From assembly GCF_000382385.1 (NCBI RefSeq), contig NZ_KB908320.1, forward strand, positions 124,001 through 188,000: 64,000 nucleotides of DNA, given 5' to 3'. The stretch is from Segatella maculosa DSM 19339 = JCM 15638. Lineage in GTDB: Bacteria; Bacteroidota; Bacteroidia; Bacteroidales; Bacteroidaceae. Shown here one piece after another: positions 8,255 through 17,566 of this stretch. The position numbers were made by a program, and so were the translations under genes. Position 1 is the stretch's first letter, and each line of letters starts with the position of its first letter. Below the pieces are notes generated by a model. The model was given only the letters and a program-made list of their open reading frames with translations. It did not search any database and was not told the origin of the DNA.

Positions 8255-10324
8255 ATGGATTTCAAACTTACCTCGAAATATAATCCCACGGGAGACCAGC
8301 CCGAGGCCATCAAACAACTTACCGCCGGCATTCAGGATGAAATTCCAGCACAAGTCTTATTGGGTGTGACTGGATCGGGAAAGACATTCACTGTGGCTAA
8401 CGTGATTGCCAACGTGAACAAACCGACATTGATTCTGAGCCATAATAAGACGCTGGCGGCCCAGCTTTATGAGGAGATGAAAGGCTTCTTCCCCGACAAT
8501 GCCGTGGAATATTATGTATCATACTACGACTATTATCAGCCCGAGGCCTACCTGCCCACTTCCGACACCTATATAGAGAAAGACCTTGCTATCAATGACG
8601 AGATAGACAAGCTCCGACTTTCCTCCGTGTCGGCATTGCTATCGGGCAGGAAAGATGTCATTGTGGTTTCGTCCGTTTCCTGCATCTATGGCATGGGGGC
8701 CCCAATGGCCATGCAGGGAAATATCATCAAAATCAAACGGGGACAAGTTATCGACCGCAACGAGTTCCTCAGGAAACTGGTCGATGCGCTTTATGTCAGG
8801 AACGATATCGATTTGCAGTCTGGCACTTTTCGCGTGAAAGGTGACACGGTAGATATTTCTATGCCTTACAGTGACAACGTGTTGCGCGTCACTTGGTGGG
8901 ACGATGAAATCGACGGTATAGAAGAAGTTGACAGCACGTCGTTCCACACGCTGACGAACTTCGAGGCCTACGAAATCTATCCGGCAAACCTCTTCGTCAC
9001 GTCGAAAGAGCAAAGCGAACAGGCTATCCGTATGATTCAGGACGATTTAGTGGAACGCGTAGCCTATTTCAACTCCATCGGCGATACAATCAAGGCACAA
9101 CGTATCAAGGAGCGGGTGGAATACGACATGGAGATGATCAAGGAACTAGGCCATTGCAGCGGCATAGAGAATTATTCGCGCTATTTCGACGGTCGGCAAG
9201 CGGGTGACCGGCCTTACTGCCTGCTTGATTTCTTCCCGAAGGACTTTCTCACCATCATCGACGAAAGCCATGTGAGCGTGCCACAAATTGGTGCCATGTA
9301 CGGCGGCGACCGGGCAAGGAAGCAGAACCTCGTAGAATACGGCTTCCGTCTGCCGGCAGCATTCGACAACAGACCTTTGCGCTTCGAAGAGTTCCACGAG
9401 CTCGTTCATCAGGTTATCTATGTCAGTGCAACGCCTGCCGACTTCGAAATCGGAGAGGCCGAGGGCGTCGTTGTCGAGCAGATTATCCGTCCCACAGGCC
9501 TGCTCGACCCGGAAATCGATGTCAGACCGTCGGAAAATCAAATCGACGACCTCATGGACGAAATCCTCACGCGTATCCACCGCCATGAACGCGTGCTCGT
9601 AACGACGCTTACCAAGCGAATGGCCGAAGAACTGACGGAATATCTCCTCAACCACGACATCAAAGCCAACTATATCCACAGCGACGTGACCACCTTGGAT
9701 CGCGTGAAAATCATGAACGACTTGCGGGCAGGCATCTATGACGTGCTCGTAGGCGTAAACCTGCTTCGCGAGGGGCTCGACCTGCCCGAAGTGTCTTTGG
9801 TGGCCATTCTGGATGCCGACAAAGAGGGCTTCCTACGCAGCCACCGTAGCCTCACGCAGACGGCCGGGCGGGCGGCACGAAACGTTAACGGCAAAGTGAT
9901 TATGTATGCAGACATCATCACTGAAAGCATGCAGCGAACGATTGACGAGACGGCACGCAGGCGCAGTATACAGCTCAAATACAATGAGGAGCATCACATC
10001 ACGCCGAAGCAAATTGAGAAGGGCATCGCTTCGTCACTGGCCGAGACGTCGCGCGAGAATGCCGGAAGTCCGTCCGTATCCGGCAACAAATATAAAAGTG
10101 TATACTTGGAGCCCGAAAGCGGAGCCTTCGCTGCAGATCCGATAATCAAGCACATGTCGAAAGCCGAATTGGAAAGGAGCATCGCCAACACGACCGCGTT
10201 GATGAAGCAGGCCGCGAAAGACCTCGATTTCATACAGGCAGCCCAATACCGCGACGAAATCATACGTCTGCAGGAGTTGCTGAAAACGAAATCCGACTCG
10301 GCCATGCAGGAAAACGGGAAATAA
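8255..10324 (+). CDS. uvrB: Excinuclease ABC subunit B
   Basis: A 689-residue helicase-like subunit of nucleotide excision repair that verifies damage delivered by UvrA and recruits UvrC. Visible motifs are Walker A GVTGSGKTFT (about 39-48), the damage-probing beta-hairpin YYVSYYDYYQPEAYLP (about 91-106), the DExH-type box TIIDESHV (about 334-341), the SATP motif (about 393), the helicase motif TLTKRMAEELTEYL, and motif VI QTAGRAARN. The C-terminal UVR domain (about 640-675, MKQAAKDLDFIQAAQYRDEI) binds UvrC. Length is usual. uvrA is encoded separately at 25023. Confidence 0.98.
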   Translation: MDFKLTSKYNPTGDQPEAIKQLTAGIQDEIPAQVLLGVTGSGKTFTVANVIANVNKPTLILSHNKTLAAQLYEEMKGFFPDNAVEYYVSYYDYYQPEAYLPTSDTYIEKDLAINDEIDKLRLSSVSALLSGRKDVIVVSSVSCIYGMGAPMAMQGNIIKIKRGQVIDRNEFLRKLVDALYVRNDIDLQSGTFRVKGDTVDISMPYSDNVLRVTWWDDEIDGIEEVDSTSFHTLTNFEAYEIYPANLFVTSKEQSEQAIRMIQDDLVERVAYFNSIGDTIKAQRIKERVEYDMEMIKELGHCSGIENYSRYFDGRQAGDRPYCLLDFFPKDFLTIIDESHVSVPQIGAMYGGDRARKQNLVEYGFRLPAAFDNRPLRFEEFHELVHQVIYVSATPADFEIGEAEGVVVEQIIRPTGLLDPEIDVRPSENQIDDLMDEILTRIHRHERVLVTTLTKRMAEELTEYLLNHDIKANYIHSDVTTLDRVKIMNDLRAGIYDVLVGVNLLREGLDLPEVSLVAILDADKEGFLRSHRSLTQTAGRAARNVNGKVIMYADIITESMQRTIDETARRRSIQLKYNEEHHITPKQIEKGIASSLAETSRENAGSPSVSGNKYKSVYLEPESGAFAADPIIKHMSKAELERSIANTTALMKQAAKDLDFIQAAQYRDEIIRLQELLKTKSDSAMQENGK

Positions 10325-10385
10325 AACGAATCAAAAATTTTGCACCTACAAGAGATTTATCTCATTCCTTGCGGAGAAAAAATAT

Positions 10386-10671
10386 TTTCATACGGTTGAA
10401 ACTCAAGTTTCATGCGGTTAAAACTCAAGTTTCATACGGTTGAAACTCAAGTTTCATACGGTTGAAACTCAAGTTCCATACGGTTGAAACTCAAGTTCCA
10501 TACGGTTGAAACTCAAGTTCCATACGGTTGAAACTCAAGTTTCATATGGTTGAAAATAAATTTTCTTGCGGAAGGAGATAAATTTTCTTGCGGGAGGAAA
10601 TAAATTTCTTTGCGGGAGAAAATAAATTTCTTTGCGGGAAGAAATAAATTTCTTTGCGGGATGGTCATCAA
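10386..10671. repeat. Tandem palindromic array B, 13 units of 22 bp
   Basis: Eight units of type TTTCATACGGTTGAAACTCAAG start at 10386 and repeat every 22 bases. From 10562 the register continues without a break, but the unit becomes TTTCTTGCGGGAGGAAATAAAT, five more copies. Both forms are dyads (TTTCA/TGAAA, then TTTCTT/AAGAAA). The second type is the reverse complement of the unit in the array at 32461-32604. It fills the gap between uvrB and the next plus-strand gene. Confidence 0.92.
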
Positions 10672-10904
10672 TAAGTTGCAAAGTCGAGAAATTCGAATTT
10701 CATTGCGTTTCGAGGGGGAATCGCATACTGTGGGAAATCTTTACTTTTCCTTTGTCGCCTGAATAAGCTTGAAAGTCGCCGGGAAACGCTCAGTCGCAAA
10801 AAGGCATTCTATTAATTATCGTTAAGTTTAGCGTGTCAGTCCTGCCATTTTACCGACTCTCTCGCCCTTTTTTATTATTTTTGTCCCATTATAAACAGAT
10901 AGCT
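10672..10904. other. Gap between array B and the small membrane protein
   Basis: There is no gene here. The only signal I see is TATTTTTG at 10876-10883, a possible -7 box 22 bases before the ATG at 10905. Confidence 0.5.
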
Positions 10905-11162
10905 ATGAATTTGGAAGAGAAGAAAGAAGAGGAAAAAGCACAGTATGCCGTAAGGCCGCATCATAGGCAGAAGAGATTGACCGACGGCAAGGACGACACG
11001 CTGAAATACCGCAACATATTGAACAGTGTGTTCATGCTGCTTGCCATAGGCGGCGTCATCATGTACACGCAGACGGAACATCGGCTCATCGCCACGGTCG
11101 TTCTGATTGTTGCCGTGATACTGAAGTTCGTCGAAGTCTCATTACGAATGTTCCGCAAATGA
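10905..11162 (+). CDS. Small two-helix membrane protein, function unknown
   Basis: An 85-residue protein with a charged, Lys/Glu/Arg-rich N-terminal third and two membrane segments (about 38-55 and 61-79) separated by a short polar turn. The ATG at 10905 is preferred to one 72 bases upstream because the extension is hydrophobic without family character and would overlap the likely -7 box at 10876. Its stop overlaps the start of the porin gene (ATGA), so the two are translationally coupled. I do not recognise a named family; small proteins like this precede the Porin_10 gene in related Bacteroidales. Confidence 0.75.
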   Translation: MNLEEKKEEEKAQYAVRPHHRQKRLTDGKDDTLKYRNILNSVFMLLAIGGVIMYTQTEHRLIATVVLIVAVILKFVEVSLRMFRK

Positions 11163-13465
11163 GGAAAATCATAGTCCTTTTGATGTTCGTGCCCATCTGC
11201 GGACATGTCCACGCGCAATTCGACGACACTTACAACCAAATGGACGCTACGGGCAATATCAGCCGGCGCGGAGACAAAAACATGAAGGACTCTTTGGGAA
11301 CGCACAAGGAGATACCTAAGGGCATCAAGGTGTGGACCGTAGACACGCGCTTCGGCGACAGACGTCTGGCCGTTCCTGACACGGTGCCACATATGTTCAT
11401 GAATTCCATCTTCACGACGGGCATGCGCGGCGAATACAATACGACGGGAAACCTTGGTGCGCCGCGCATTAACCGCATTGTTATCGACCGGGCAGAGACC
11501 GGGCAGTTCATCTTTACGCAGCCCTATGACTTTGTCGTCACGCCCGTCGACCAATTCCATTTCACGAATACGCTGTCGCCATTCACCAATATTGCATTCA
11601 ATACGGCTGGTAACCGGACGAACGGCGAAGACCATCTGACGGCGAAATTCGGTGTGAACGCAGGGAAGAAGCTCGGTGTGGGGTTCAAGTTCGACTACCT
11701 TTATGGGCGAGGATATTATCAGAACCAGAGTGCCTCGCATTTCAATTACACGACATACGGCTCGTATCTGGGTGACCAATATCAAGCACATCTGCTCTTG
11801 TCGACCAATCATCAAAAAGTTGCCGAGAACGGTGGCATCAGCGACGACAACTATATTGTTCACCCAGAAAGCTACAGCGACAATTACGAGACGTCTGAAA
11901 TTCCTACGGCATTGTCACAACATTGGAACAGAAATGACAATCAGCACGTGTTTTTCACGCATCGGTATAATATAGGCTTCAACAGGAAGGTTCCAATGAA
12001 TGAAGACGAAATCAAGGCGAGAAAGTTCGCCTTGGCATCAAAAAAAGAGAACGAGGCCCAAAAGAAAAAAGAACTGACCGGGAAAGAAGGTCAGAAGCCC
12101 GAAGAAGACAAACCGGTGGCACAAGGGCGCCCTGACGATGCAAAAATCATGGGAGCAGAGCCGATAGCACAACAAAAAGACAGCAACCGGACCTCGCTGG
12201 ATAAAGCAACGGCTGACAGTTTGCTTGCAGTCGAACAAAAAACAAAGGCCGACACGGCATGGTTGAAGAATGAATTCGTTCCTGTGACGAGTTTCATTCA
12301 CACTATGCAGTTCGACAATTATCGCCGCATCTATCAGGCATACAAGACGCCGACCAATTTTTATGCGAACACTTATACTATAGATGAGCCCTTAACCGGT
12401 GACTCCATCTATGATAAAACCCGATACTATAGTCTCAAGAACACTTTCGCTATCTCTTTATTGGAGGGGTTCAATAAATGGGCCAAATCAGGATTAAAAG
12501 CCTTTATTGCTTCGGAGCTGCGCCATTTCACACTACCGAACACCACAGGCAGTACTTCATATAATGAGCACAATCTGAGTATTGGTGCACAACTCAGCAA
12601 AGCCCAAGGAAAAACATTCCACTACAATGCAACGGCTGAAACTTGGCTGACGGGCGAAGATGCCGGACAATTGAAGCTCGATGCTTCTGCCGATTTGAAT
12701 TTCAAGCTCTTTGGCGACACACTGTCTCTAACGGCGAACGGTTTCTTCCATCGCCTGAATCCCACCTTTTATTATCGCCATTATCACAGCAGGCATGCGT
12801 GGTGGGACAATAATAGCATGAGTAAGATGCTGCATACACGGCTTCAAGGTATCTTACATTATCAAAAGACACGGACGACGCTTCGTATCGGCATTGATGA
12901 AATCAACAACTACGCGTATTTCGCCTCTTCCTACACCGTCAACAATGGCAATCGGGTCAATCATGCAATAACGGTCAATCAATATGGTAGGGCTGTCAAT
13001 CTCATTACGGTTGCATTGTCGCAGGACTTCACGCTCGGACCATTGAATTGGGAAAGTGTCATTACGTACCAGAAGTCAAACAACAAGACCGTAGTTCCCG
13101 TTCCCGATTTCAATATCTATAGCAACCTATACATCAAATTCAAGATTGCCCGTGTGTTGAGTTGCGATTTCGGTGCTGACGTGAGGTATTTTACGAAATA
13201 TTTTGCTCCGGATTATAATCCTGGCCTCGGTCAATATACCGTACAGACAAATACCGCTACCGACGGAACAGATAGCAGAATAGAAATAGGTAATTATCCC
13301 GTTGCTAATGTCTATGCCAACTTTCATCTGAAGCACACGCGCTTTTTCATTATGATGAGCCACGTGAATGCCGGAACCGGCAAGAAGAATTATTTCTTTA
13401 CCCCGCATTATCCGCTTAATCAACGTATCCTAAGGTTTGGATTAAGTTGGAACTTCTTTAACTAA
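11159..13465 (+). CDS. Putative outer-membrane porin (Porin_10 family)
   Basis: A 768-residue protein with a signal peptide (residues 1-19, cut after VHA) and then long alternating beta-strand sequence rich in Tyr, Asn and Thr, ending NQRILRFGLSWNFFN with the aromatic C-terminus usual for barrels. Residues about 280-350 form a Lys/Glu/Gln-rich insertion (KKENEAQKKKELTGKEG), a likely periplasmic or extracellular loop. This architecture is that of the Bacteroidetes putative porin family. It overlaps the upstream small membrane gene by 4 bases and is 2 bases from menA. The substrate is unknown. Confidence 0.85.
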   Translation: MRKIIVLLMFVPICGHVHAQFDDTYNQMDATGNISRRGDKNMKDSLGTHKEIPKGIKVWTVDTRFGDRRLAVPDTVPHMFMNSIFTTGMRGEYNTTGNLGAPRINRIVIDRAETGQFIFTQPYDFVVTPVDQFHFTNTLSPFTNIAFNTAGNRTNGEDHLTAKFGVNAGKKLGVGFKFDYLYGRGYYQNQSASHFNYTTYGSYLGDQYQAHLLLSTNHQKVAENGGISDDNYIVHPESYSDNYETSEIPTALSQHWNRNDNQHVFFTHRYNIGFNRKVPMNEDEIKARKFALASKKENEAQKKKELTGKEGQKPEEDKPVAQGRPDDAKIMGAEPIAQQKDSNRTSLDKATADSLLAVEQKTKADTAWLKNEFVPVTSFIHTMQFDNYRRIYQAYKTPTNFYANTYTIDEPLTGDSIYDKTRYYSLKNTFAISLLEGFNKWAKSGLKAFIASELRHFTLPNTTGSTSYNEHNLSIGAQLSKAQGKTFHYNATAETWLTGEDAGQLKLDASADLNFKLFGDTLSLTANGFFHRLNPTFYYRHYHSRHAWWDNNSMSKMLHTRLQGILHYQKTRTTLRIGIDEINNYAYFASSYTVNNGNRVNHAITVNQYGRAVNLITVALSQDFTLGPLNWESVITYQKSNNKTVVPVPDFNIYSNLYIKFKIARVLSCDFGADVRYFTKYFAPDYNPGLGQYTVQTNTATDGTDSRIEIGNYPVANVYANFHLKHTRFFIMMSHVNAGTGKKNYFFTPHYPLNQRILRFGLSWNFFN

Positions 13466-13467
13466 GT

Positions 13468-14382
13468 ATGAAAGAAACAAACATCAAAACCAACGGTTTC
13501 AGGGCATGGCTGCTGGCTTCCCGACCAAAGACTCTGATCGGAGCAGCCGTTCCGGTGATGTTAGGAATGGCTTTGGCGTTTAATCATGGGACGGGTCCAT
13601 TTGATTTTATGCCGGCAATACTATGCCTGCTGTTTGCTTTTGTCATGCAGATAGATGCCAACTTCGTTAACGACTACTTCGATTGTATCAAAGGCAATGA
13701 CGCTTCCGAGATAAGATTAGGTCCCAAACGGGCCTGTGCGGAAGGATGGGTCACATTGCCCGCAATGAAGAAAGCCATCATCTTCACAACCGCAGTTGCA
13801 GCTTTTGTCGGACTGCCGTTGATATTCTATGGAGGCTATGAAATGATTCCTGTCGGCCTGCTTTGTATCGTGTTCTGCTTCCTTTATACAACAAAGCTAT
13901 CCTACTTGGGCTTTGGAGACGTTTTGGTGCTCGTATTCTTTGGTTTAGTGCCGGTTTGTCTAACCTACTATGTTGTCATGCCTCAGACTAGCAAAAACAT
14001 ACCCTTGGATGTGTTTCTGACCTCCTTGGCTTGTGGTTTCGTCATCGATAGCCTGCTTATCGTCAACAACTACCGTGATAGAGATAATGACCGACGTGCC
14101 AGTAAGCTCACCCTCATCGTCAGGATCGGGGAGCGATGGGGAGCCCGATTTTATTTATTCAGTGGTTTGATTGGTGAAATCCTCATGCTGTTTGTAAGCC
14201 TGAACAACGCAGTGCACACTTGGGCACCCGCTGTTTTGTTGGGCTATCTCCCGGTCCATTACCAGTCTTACATAAAAATGAGAAAGATTCGTCAAGGCAA
14301 AGCACTCAATAAGGTTCTGGGCCAGACTGCCCGTAATATTTTGATATTCGGTATTGTTTCTATGCTTGCTATCCTATTATAA
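13468..14382 (+). CDS. menA: 1,4-dihydroxy-2-naphthoate polyprenyltransferase
   Basis: A 304-residue UbiA-superfamily membrane enzyme that prenylates dihydroxynaphthoate in menaquinone synthesis. The opening RAWLLASRPKTLIGAAVPV is typical of MenA. The first Asp-rich motif NDYFDCIKGND (about 67-77) and the second, NNYRDRDND (about 193-201), bind the Mg-diphosphate of the prenyl donor. Eight or nine hydrophobic segments are visible. No other menaquinone genes lie nearby. It is tightly packed between the porin and the HD-domain gene, so it is read in that operon. Confidence 0.93.
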   Translation: MKETNIKTNGFRAWLLASRPKTLIGAAVPVMLGMALAFNHGTGPFDFMPAILCLLFAFVMQIDANFVNDYFDCIKGNDASEIRLGPKRACAEGWVTLPAMKKAIIFTTAVAAFVGLPLIFYGGYEMIPVGLLCIVFCFLYTTKLSYLGFGDVLVLVFFGLVPVCLTYYVVMPQTSKNIPLDVFLTSLACGFVIDSLLIVNNYRDRDNDRRASKLTLIVRIGERWGARFYLFSGLIGEILMLFVSLNNAVHTWAPAVLLGYLPVHYQSYIKMRKIRQGKALNKVLGQTARNILIFGIVSMLAILL

Positions 14383-14385
14383 AAG

Positions 14386-15018
14386 ATGCAACAGGTATCA
14401 TTAGACATCATGGAATTTATCGAGCACCACATTCTTCCTCGATACACAGCGTTCGGCAAGAGTCACGGGTTACAGCATGTCAACCGTGTGATAAAGAACT
14501 CGATAATGCTGGCCGGATATACGGGGGCCGACGTCAACATGGCCTACGTCATCGCAGCCTATCATGACTTAGGTATGTCAGGTCCGCGTGCCATTCATCA
14601 TATCACCGGCGGAAAAATCCTTATCAATGACGCCCGGCTCAAACGATGGTTCAGCAACGACCAACTCCGAATCATGAAAGAAGCCGTGGAAGACCATCGT
14701 GCAAGCTCAAGCCGTGCACCTCGCAGCATCTACGGGAAAATAATTGCTGAGGCCGACCGTGACCTCGAACCGGACGTCGTGTTCAGTCGAGCCATTCAAT
14801 ACGGGCTTGAAAACAATCCTGAACTAAATAAAGCACAACAATGGGAGAGATTTGTGAGTCACATGAATGAAAAATATTCGCGAAACGGTTACATACATTT
14901 GTGGATACCGGGTAGCCCCAATGCAAGAAAACTCAAGACTATACAAGACATTATCGAAAACAAAGAACGGCTCCGCATGAAATTCAATAGCTTATATGAA
15001 AAAGAAAATAATGAATAA
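14386..15018 (+). CDS. HD-domain protein (putative phosphohydrolase)
   Basis: A 210-residue cytoplasmic protein. GLQHVNRVIKNS (about 29-40) supplies the first metal-binding His, AAYHDLGM (about 63-70) the HD pair, and DHRASSS and EADRDLE the later His and Asp expected of the HD superfamily. These enzymes cleave phosphate from nucleotides or similar molecules; the substrate cannot be told. It starts 3 bases after menA and ends the operon, just before the tRNA promoter. Confidence 0.85.
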   Translation: MQQVSLDIMEFIEHHILPRYTAFGKSHGLQHVNRVIKNSIMLAGYTGADVNMAYVIAAYHDLGMSGPRAIHHITGGKILINDARLKRWFSNDQLRIMKEAVEDHRASSSRAPRSIYGKIIAEADRDLEPDVVFSRAIQYGLENNPELNKAQQWERFVSHMNEKYSRNGYIHLWIPGSPNARKLKTIQDIIENKERLRMKFNSLYEKENNE

Positions 15019-15019
15019 A

Positions 15020-15051
15020 TTTGGCCCTTAGAAAAAAAAAATATACCTTTG
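15020..15051 (+). promoter_or_regulatory. Promoter of the tRNA-Thr/tRNA-Gly pair
   Basis: TTTG, 20 bases, TACCTTTG: close to the Bacteroidetes consensus. It starts right at the stop of the HD gene and lies 37 bases before the first tRNA. Confidence 0.75.
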
Positions 15052-15087
15052 CACCGCGAGACACCAAAAACCCACTTATGTTTCAAT

Positions 15088-15163
<76 letters not shown>

Positions 15164-15165
15164 TT

Positions 15166-15236
15166 GCGGAATTAGCACATCGGTAGTGCGCGAGCTTCCC
15201 AAGCTTGAAAGGCGGGTTCGACTCCCGTATTCCGCT
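15166..15236 (+). tRNA. tRNA-Gly (anticodon CCC)
   Basis: The acceptor arms GCGGAAT and ATTCCGC pair, the anticodon arm is CGAGC-TTCCCAA-GCTTG, and the T-arm is CGGGTTCGACTCCCG. The anticodon CCC reads GGG codons. No CCA is encoded after the discriminator. It begins two bases after the tRNA-Thr and must be on the same transcript. Confidence 0.95.
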
Positions 15237-15291
15237 CTACAAGATAAAGCTCCTTCAAAAGAGGAGGCTGGACTTAGAAAGGATTAATTAG

Positions 15292-15336
15292 AACAAACCT
15301 TGTGAATGAAAGCGTTCGCAAGGTTTGTTTTTTTTC
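15292..15336 (+). terminator. Intrinsic terminator after the tRNA pair
   Basis: A 15-bp stem (AACAAACCTTGTGAA with TTCGCAAGGTTTGTT, one G-U pair) has an 8-base loop and is followed by a run of eight or more T. It lies 56 bases past the tRNA-Gly. Confidence 0.9.
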
Positions 15337-15624
15337 GGCGTAATGGATATTGGTTGGCCGGAACCTCTCGAAAGGCTTTTTTATTTACAACCTTTTCAGC
15401 ATTTGAAAACCTATAAATTAAAAAACGGTATCTTCTGCAATAGCTCAAATGTTAAAGAGAATGGGCTTCAATGTAATGTCAAATGTATCTTTGCAAGGAT
15501 TATGGCATATCATTTCAAGGTGGTGTACGTATAAATAATATTTCTCTACAGAAGCTATCCCCTCCCAGTTTTGCCAACCCTGCCCCTCGGTCTGTACGCA
15601 GCATTTCGTTTTTCCGTTTTTTTG
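15337..15624. other. Gap between the tRNA terminator and array D
   Basis: There is no supported gene. A 69-codon open frame (15325-15534) starts inside the terminator and resembles nothing. The first 26 bases (GGCGTAATGGATATTGG...) resemble one arm of the long hairpin at 32775-32831. Confidence 0.5.
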
Positions 15625-15847
15625 TTTCCGCCACAGCGGAAAAGGCTATCTGTTAATTTATCTTTCTTTCTCCATGGCGGAAGAACGTTTTCTTAAGCCT
15701 TATTAACTTCCGCCGTAGCGGAAAAGACTATCTGTTAATTTATCCTTCTTCCGCCGTGGCGGAAGAATGTTTTCTTAAGTTTTATTAACTTCCGCTGTGG
15801 CGGAAGAACATTTTTTCTCTGTTTAACCCCTTTCCGCCGTGGTGGAA
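15625..15847. repeat. Tandem palindromic array D, 41 bp period
   Basis: Six dyads of type TTCCGCCNNGGCGGAA have centres at about 15633, 15674, 15715, 15756, 15797 and 15839, so the spacing is 41 bases (once 42). Two linkers alternate: one like AAGGCTATCTGTTAATTTAT and one like AACGTTTTCTTAAGCC, so the longer unit is 82 bp with two dyads. The second dyad is decayed. The array separates the tRNA transcript from the convergent pgk gene. Confidence 0.9.
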
Positions 15848-15849
15848 GC

Positions 15850-15888
15850 CCTGCGCCCCTTTGATTTCCTTGTTTCGGGGGCGCAGTT
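15850..15888 (-). terminator. GC-rich hairpin downstream of pgk
   Basis: CTGCGCCCC pairs with GGGGGCGCAG around a loop of about 16 bases. It lies about 150 bases past the pgk stop on that strand. A T-run is not obvious, so its role as a terminator is only likely. Confidence 0.4.
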
Positions 15889-16033
15889 GGCGTTTTATGC
15901 CTTCGTCATTTCATCTATATCCCACATGTTTATCACTTCTAATGTATTTGTTGTATCCCGTATTACACCGAAAAAGTAGACTTTCAAAAAATGAAAGCCC
16001 ACTTTGATGTTTTCTTGCTTTATGCTTGTGAAT

Positions 16034-17284
16034 TTATTCGCCCTTGATGGCTGCAACGCCCGGGAGAACTTTGCCTTCAATGGCTTCGAGCAGGGCGCCA
16101 CCGCCCGTGGAGATGTAAGAAACTTGATCGGCCAAGCCGAACTTGTTGACACAAGCAACGGAATCGCCGCCACCGATGAGCGAGAATGCGCCCTCTTTGG
16201 TTGCTTCTGCAACGGCTTCTGCGATTGCTTTCGAACCGCCTGTGAAATTATCGAACTCGAATACGCCCGCCGGACCGTTCCACAAGATGGTCTTAGAACC
16301 CTTGATGGCTTCGGCAAACGCCTTACGGGTCTCAGGACCGGCGTCCATACCCTCCCAACCGTCGGGAATATTATTGGAAGCACAAACCTTCTGGTTGGCA
16401 TCGTTCTTGAAGTCGTCGGCAATGATGGAATCGGTACCGAGTACCAATTTTACGTTGTTCTCTTTTGCTTTCTTAATGACGTCCAAAGCAACGTCGAGCT
16501 TGTCGTTCTCGCAAATGCTGTTGCCGATTTTACCGCCTTGTGCCTTGGCAAAGGTGTAAGTCATGCCACCACAAAGAATCAAGTTGTCTACCTTACCAAG
16601 GAGATTTTCGATGATACCGATTTTGGTTGAGACTTTGGAGCCACCCATGATAGCAGTGAACGGGCGTTTGATGTTGTTCAGAACGGCGTCGACAGCCTTT
16701 ACTTCTTTCTCCATCAAGTAGCCCAACATCTTGTTATCTGCATTGAAGTAATCTGCAATAACGGCTGTTGATGCATGTCTGCGATGCGCCGTACCGAAAG
16801 CGTCCATTACATAGCAATCTGCGTAAGAAGCCAGTTTCTTGGCAAAGTCTTTCTGACGACTCTTCATCTCTTTCTTGGCTTGATCATACTCCGGAGTGCC
16901 TTTCTCTACACCGACCGGCTTTCCTTCTTCTTCGGGATAGAACCGCAGGTTCTCCAACAACAGCGCCTCGCCCGGTTTTAAAGCAGCAACTTCTGCGTCT
17001 GCATGGCCACAGTCTTTGGCGAATTTCACCTCTACGCCTAATGCTTTTGAAACGTTTTTAACGATTTGAGCGAGCGAGAGCTCTGGCTTCACTTTGCCTT
17101 TGGGCTTTCCCATGTGGCTCATCATGATGAGTGCACCACCGTCGGCCAATACTTTTTTCAGCGTGGGAAGTGCGCCACGGATACGGGTGTCGTCTGTTAC
17201 ATTACCTTTTTCATCCAAGGGGACATTGAAGTCTACACGAACGATTGCCTTTTTGCCGGCAAAGTTGAATTGATCGATTGTCAT
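16034..17284 (-). CDS. pgk: Phosphoglycerate kinase
   Basis: A 416-residue glycolytic enzyme moving phosphate from 1,3-bisphosphoglycerate to ADP in the cytoplasm. Substrate-site motifs VDFNVPLD (about 18-25), SHMGKPKGK (about 56-64), [11 protein letters not shown] and [13 protein letters not shown] are present, and the nucleotide-binding GGGDSVACV lies near the C-terminus. The ATG at 17284 ([12 protein letters not shown]) is chosen over one 16 codons upstream because that extension is polar filler and the upstream start lies next to the -7 box. It is a single gene flanked by repeat DNA on both sides. Confidence 0.97.
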   Translation of the reverse strand: MTIDQFNFAGKKAIVRVDFNVPLDEKGNVTDDTRIRGALPTLKKVLADGGALIMMSHMGKPKGKVKPELSLAQIVKNVSKALGVEVKFAKDCGHADAEVAALKPGEALLLENLRFYPEEEGKPVGVEKGTPEYDQAKKEMKSRQKDFAKKLASYADCYVMDAFGTAHRRHASTAVIADYFNADNKMLGYLMEKEVKAVDAVLNNIKRPFTAIMGGSKVSTKIGIIENLLGKVDNLILCGGMTYTFAKAQGGKIGNSICENDKLDVALDVIKKAKENNVKLVLGTDSIIADDFKNDANQKVCASNNIPDGWEGMDAGPETRKAFAEAIKGSKTILWNGPAGVFEFDNFTGGSKAIAEAVAEATKEGAFSLIGGGDSVACVNKFGLADQVSYISTGGGALLEAIEGKVLPGVAAIKGE

Positions 17285-17329
17285 TTTATCTTTATGTTTT
17301 AAGTTAATATTGTTTTTCTGTTTACACGA

Positions 17330-17337
17330 CAAAGGTA
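17330..17337 (-). promoter_or_regulatory. -7 element of pgk
   Basis: On the minus strand TACCTTTG, a match to TAnnTTTG, 45 bases upstream of the pgk start. I see no clean -33 box. Confidence 0.5.
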
Positions 17338-17496
17338 CATTTTTTTATGCACAACGGGAAATCATTCTCTAAGAATTAAGAGTTTTTCGTACACGACAGC
17401 CTTCTTATGCTATATGTAGTTGACAAAAGACCGTCATGTTCTGTTCCTGTGCTTTGATTGTTTAATCAAAATCGGCATAGGCCTTGTGCCGCATGT

Positions 17497-17542
17497 GCAA
17501 ACATCAAACCGAAAGGAATGTTAACTGCGCCCTAGGGCGGAG
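17497..17542. repeat. Solitary unit of the CGCCCTAGGGCG palindrome family
   Basis: A single dyad CGCCCTAGGGCG at 17528-17539 is preceded by GTTAACTG and a CAAACATCAAACC-like linker. Both dyad and linker match the units of the array at 60442-60622. It lies between queC and pgk, about 25 bases past the queC stop. Confidence 0.75.
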
Positions 17543-17566
17543 ACTTCCTGATGAACCGATTGAGAG

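Noticed and set aside
15325..15534. 69-codon plus-strand frame after the tRNA terminator
   Set aside because: It starts inside the terminator stem and T-run, has no recognisable content and no promoter.
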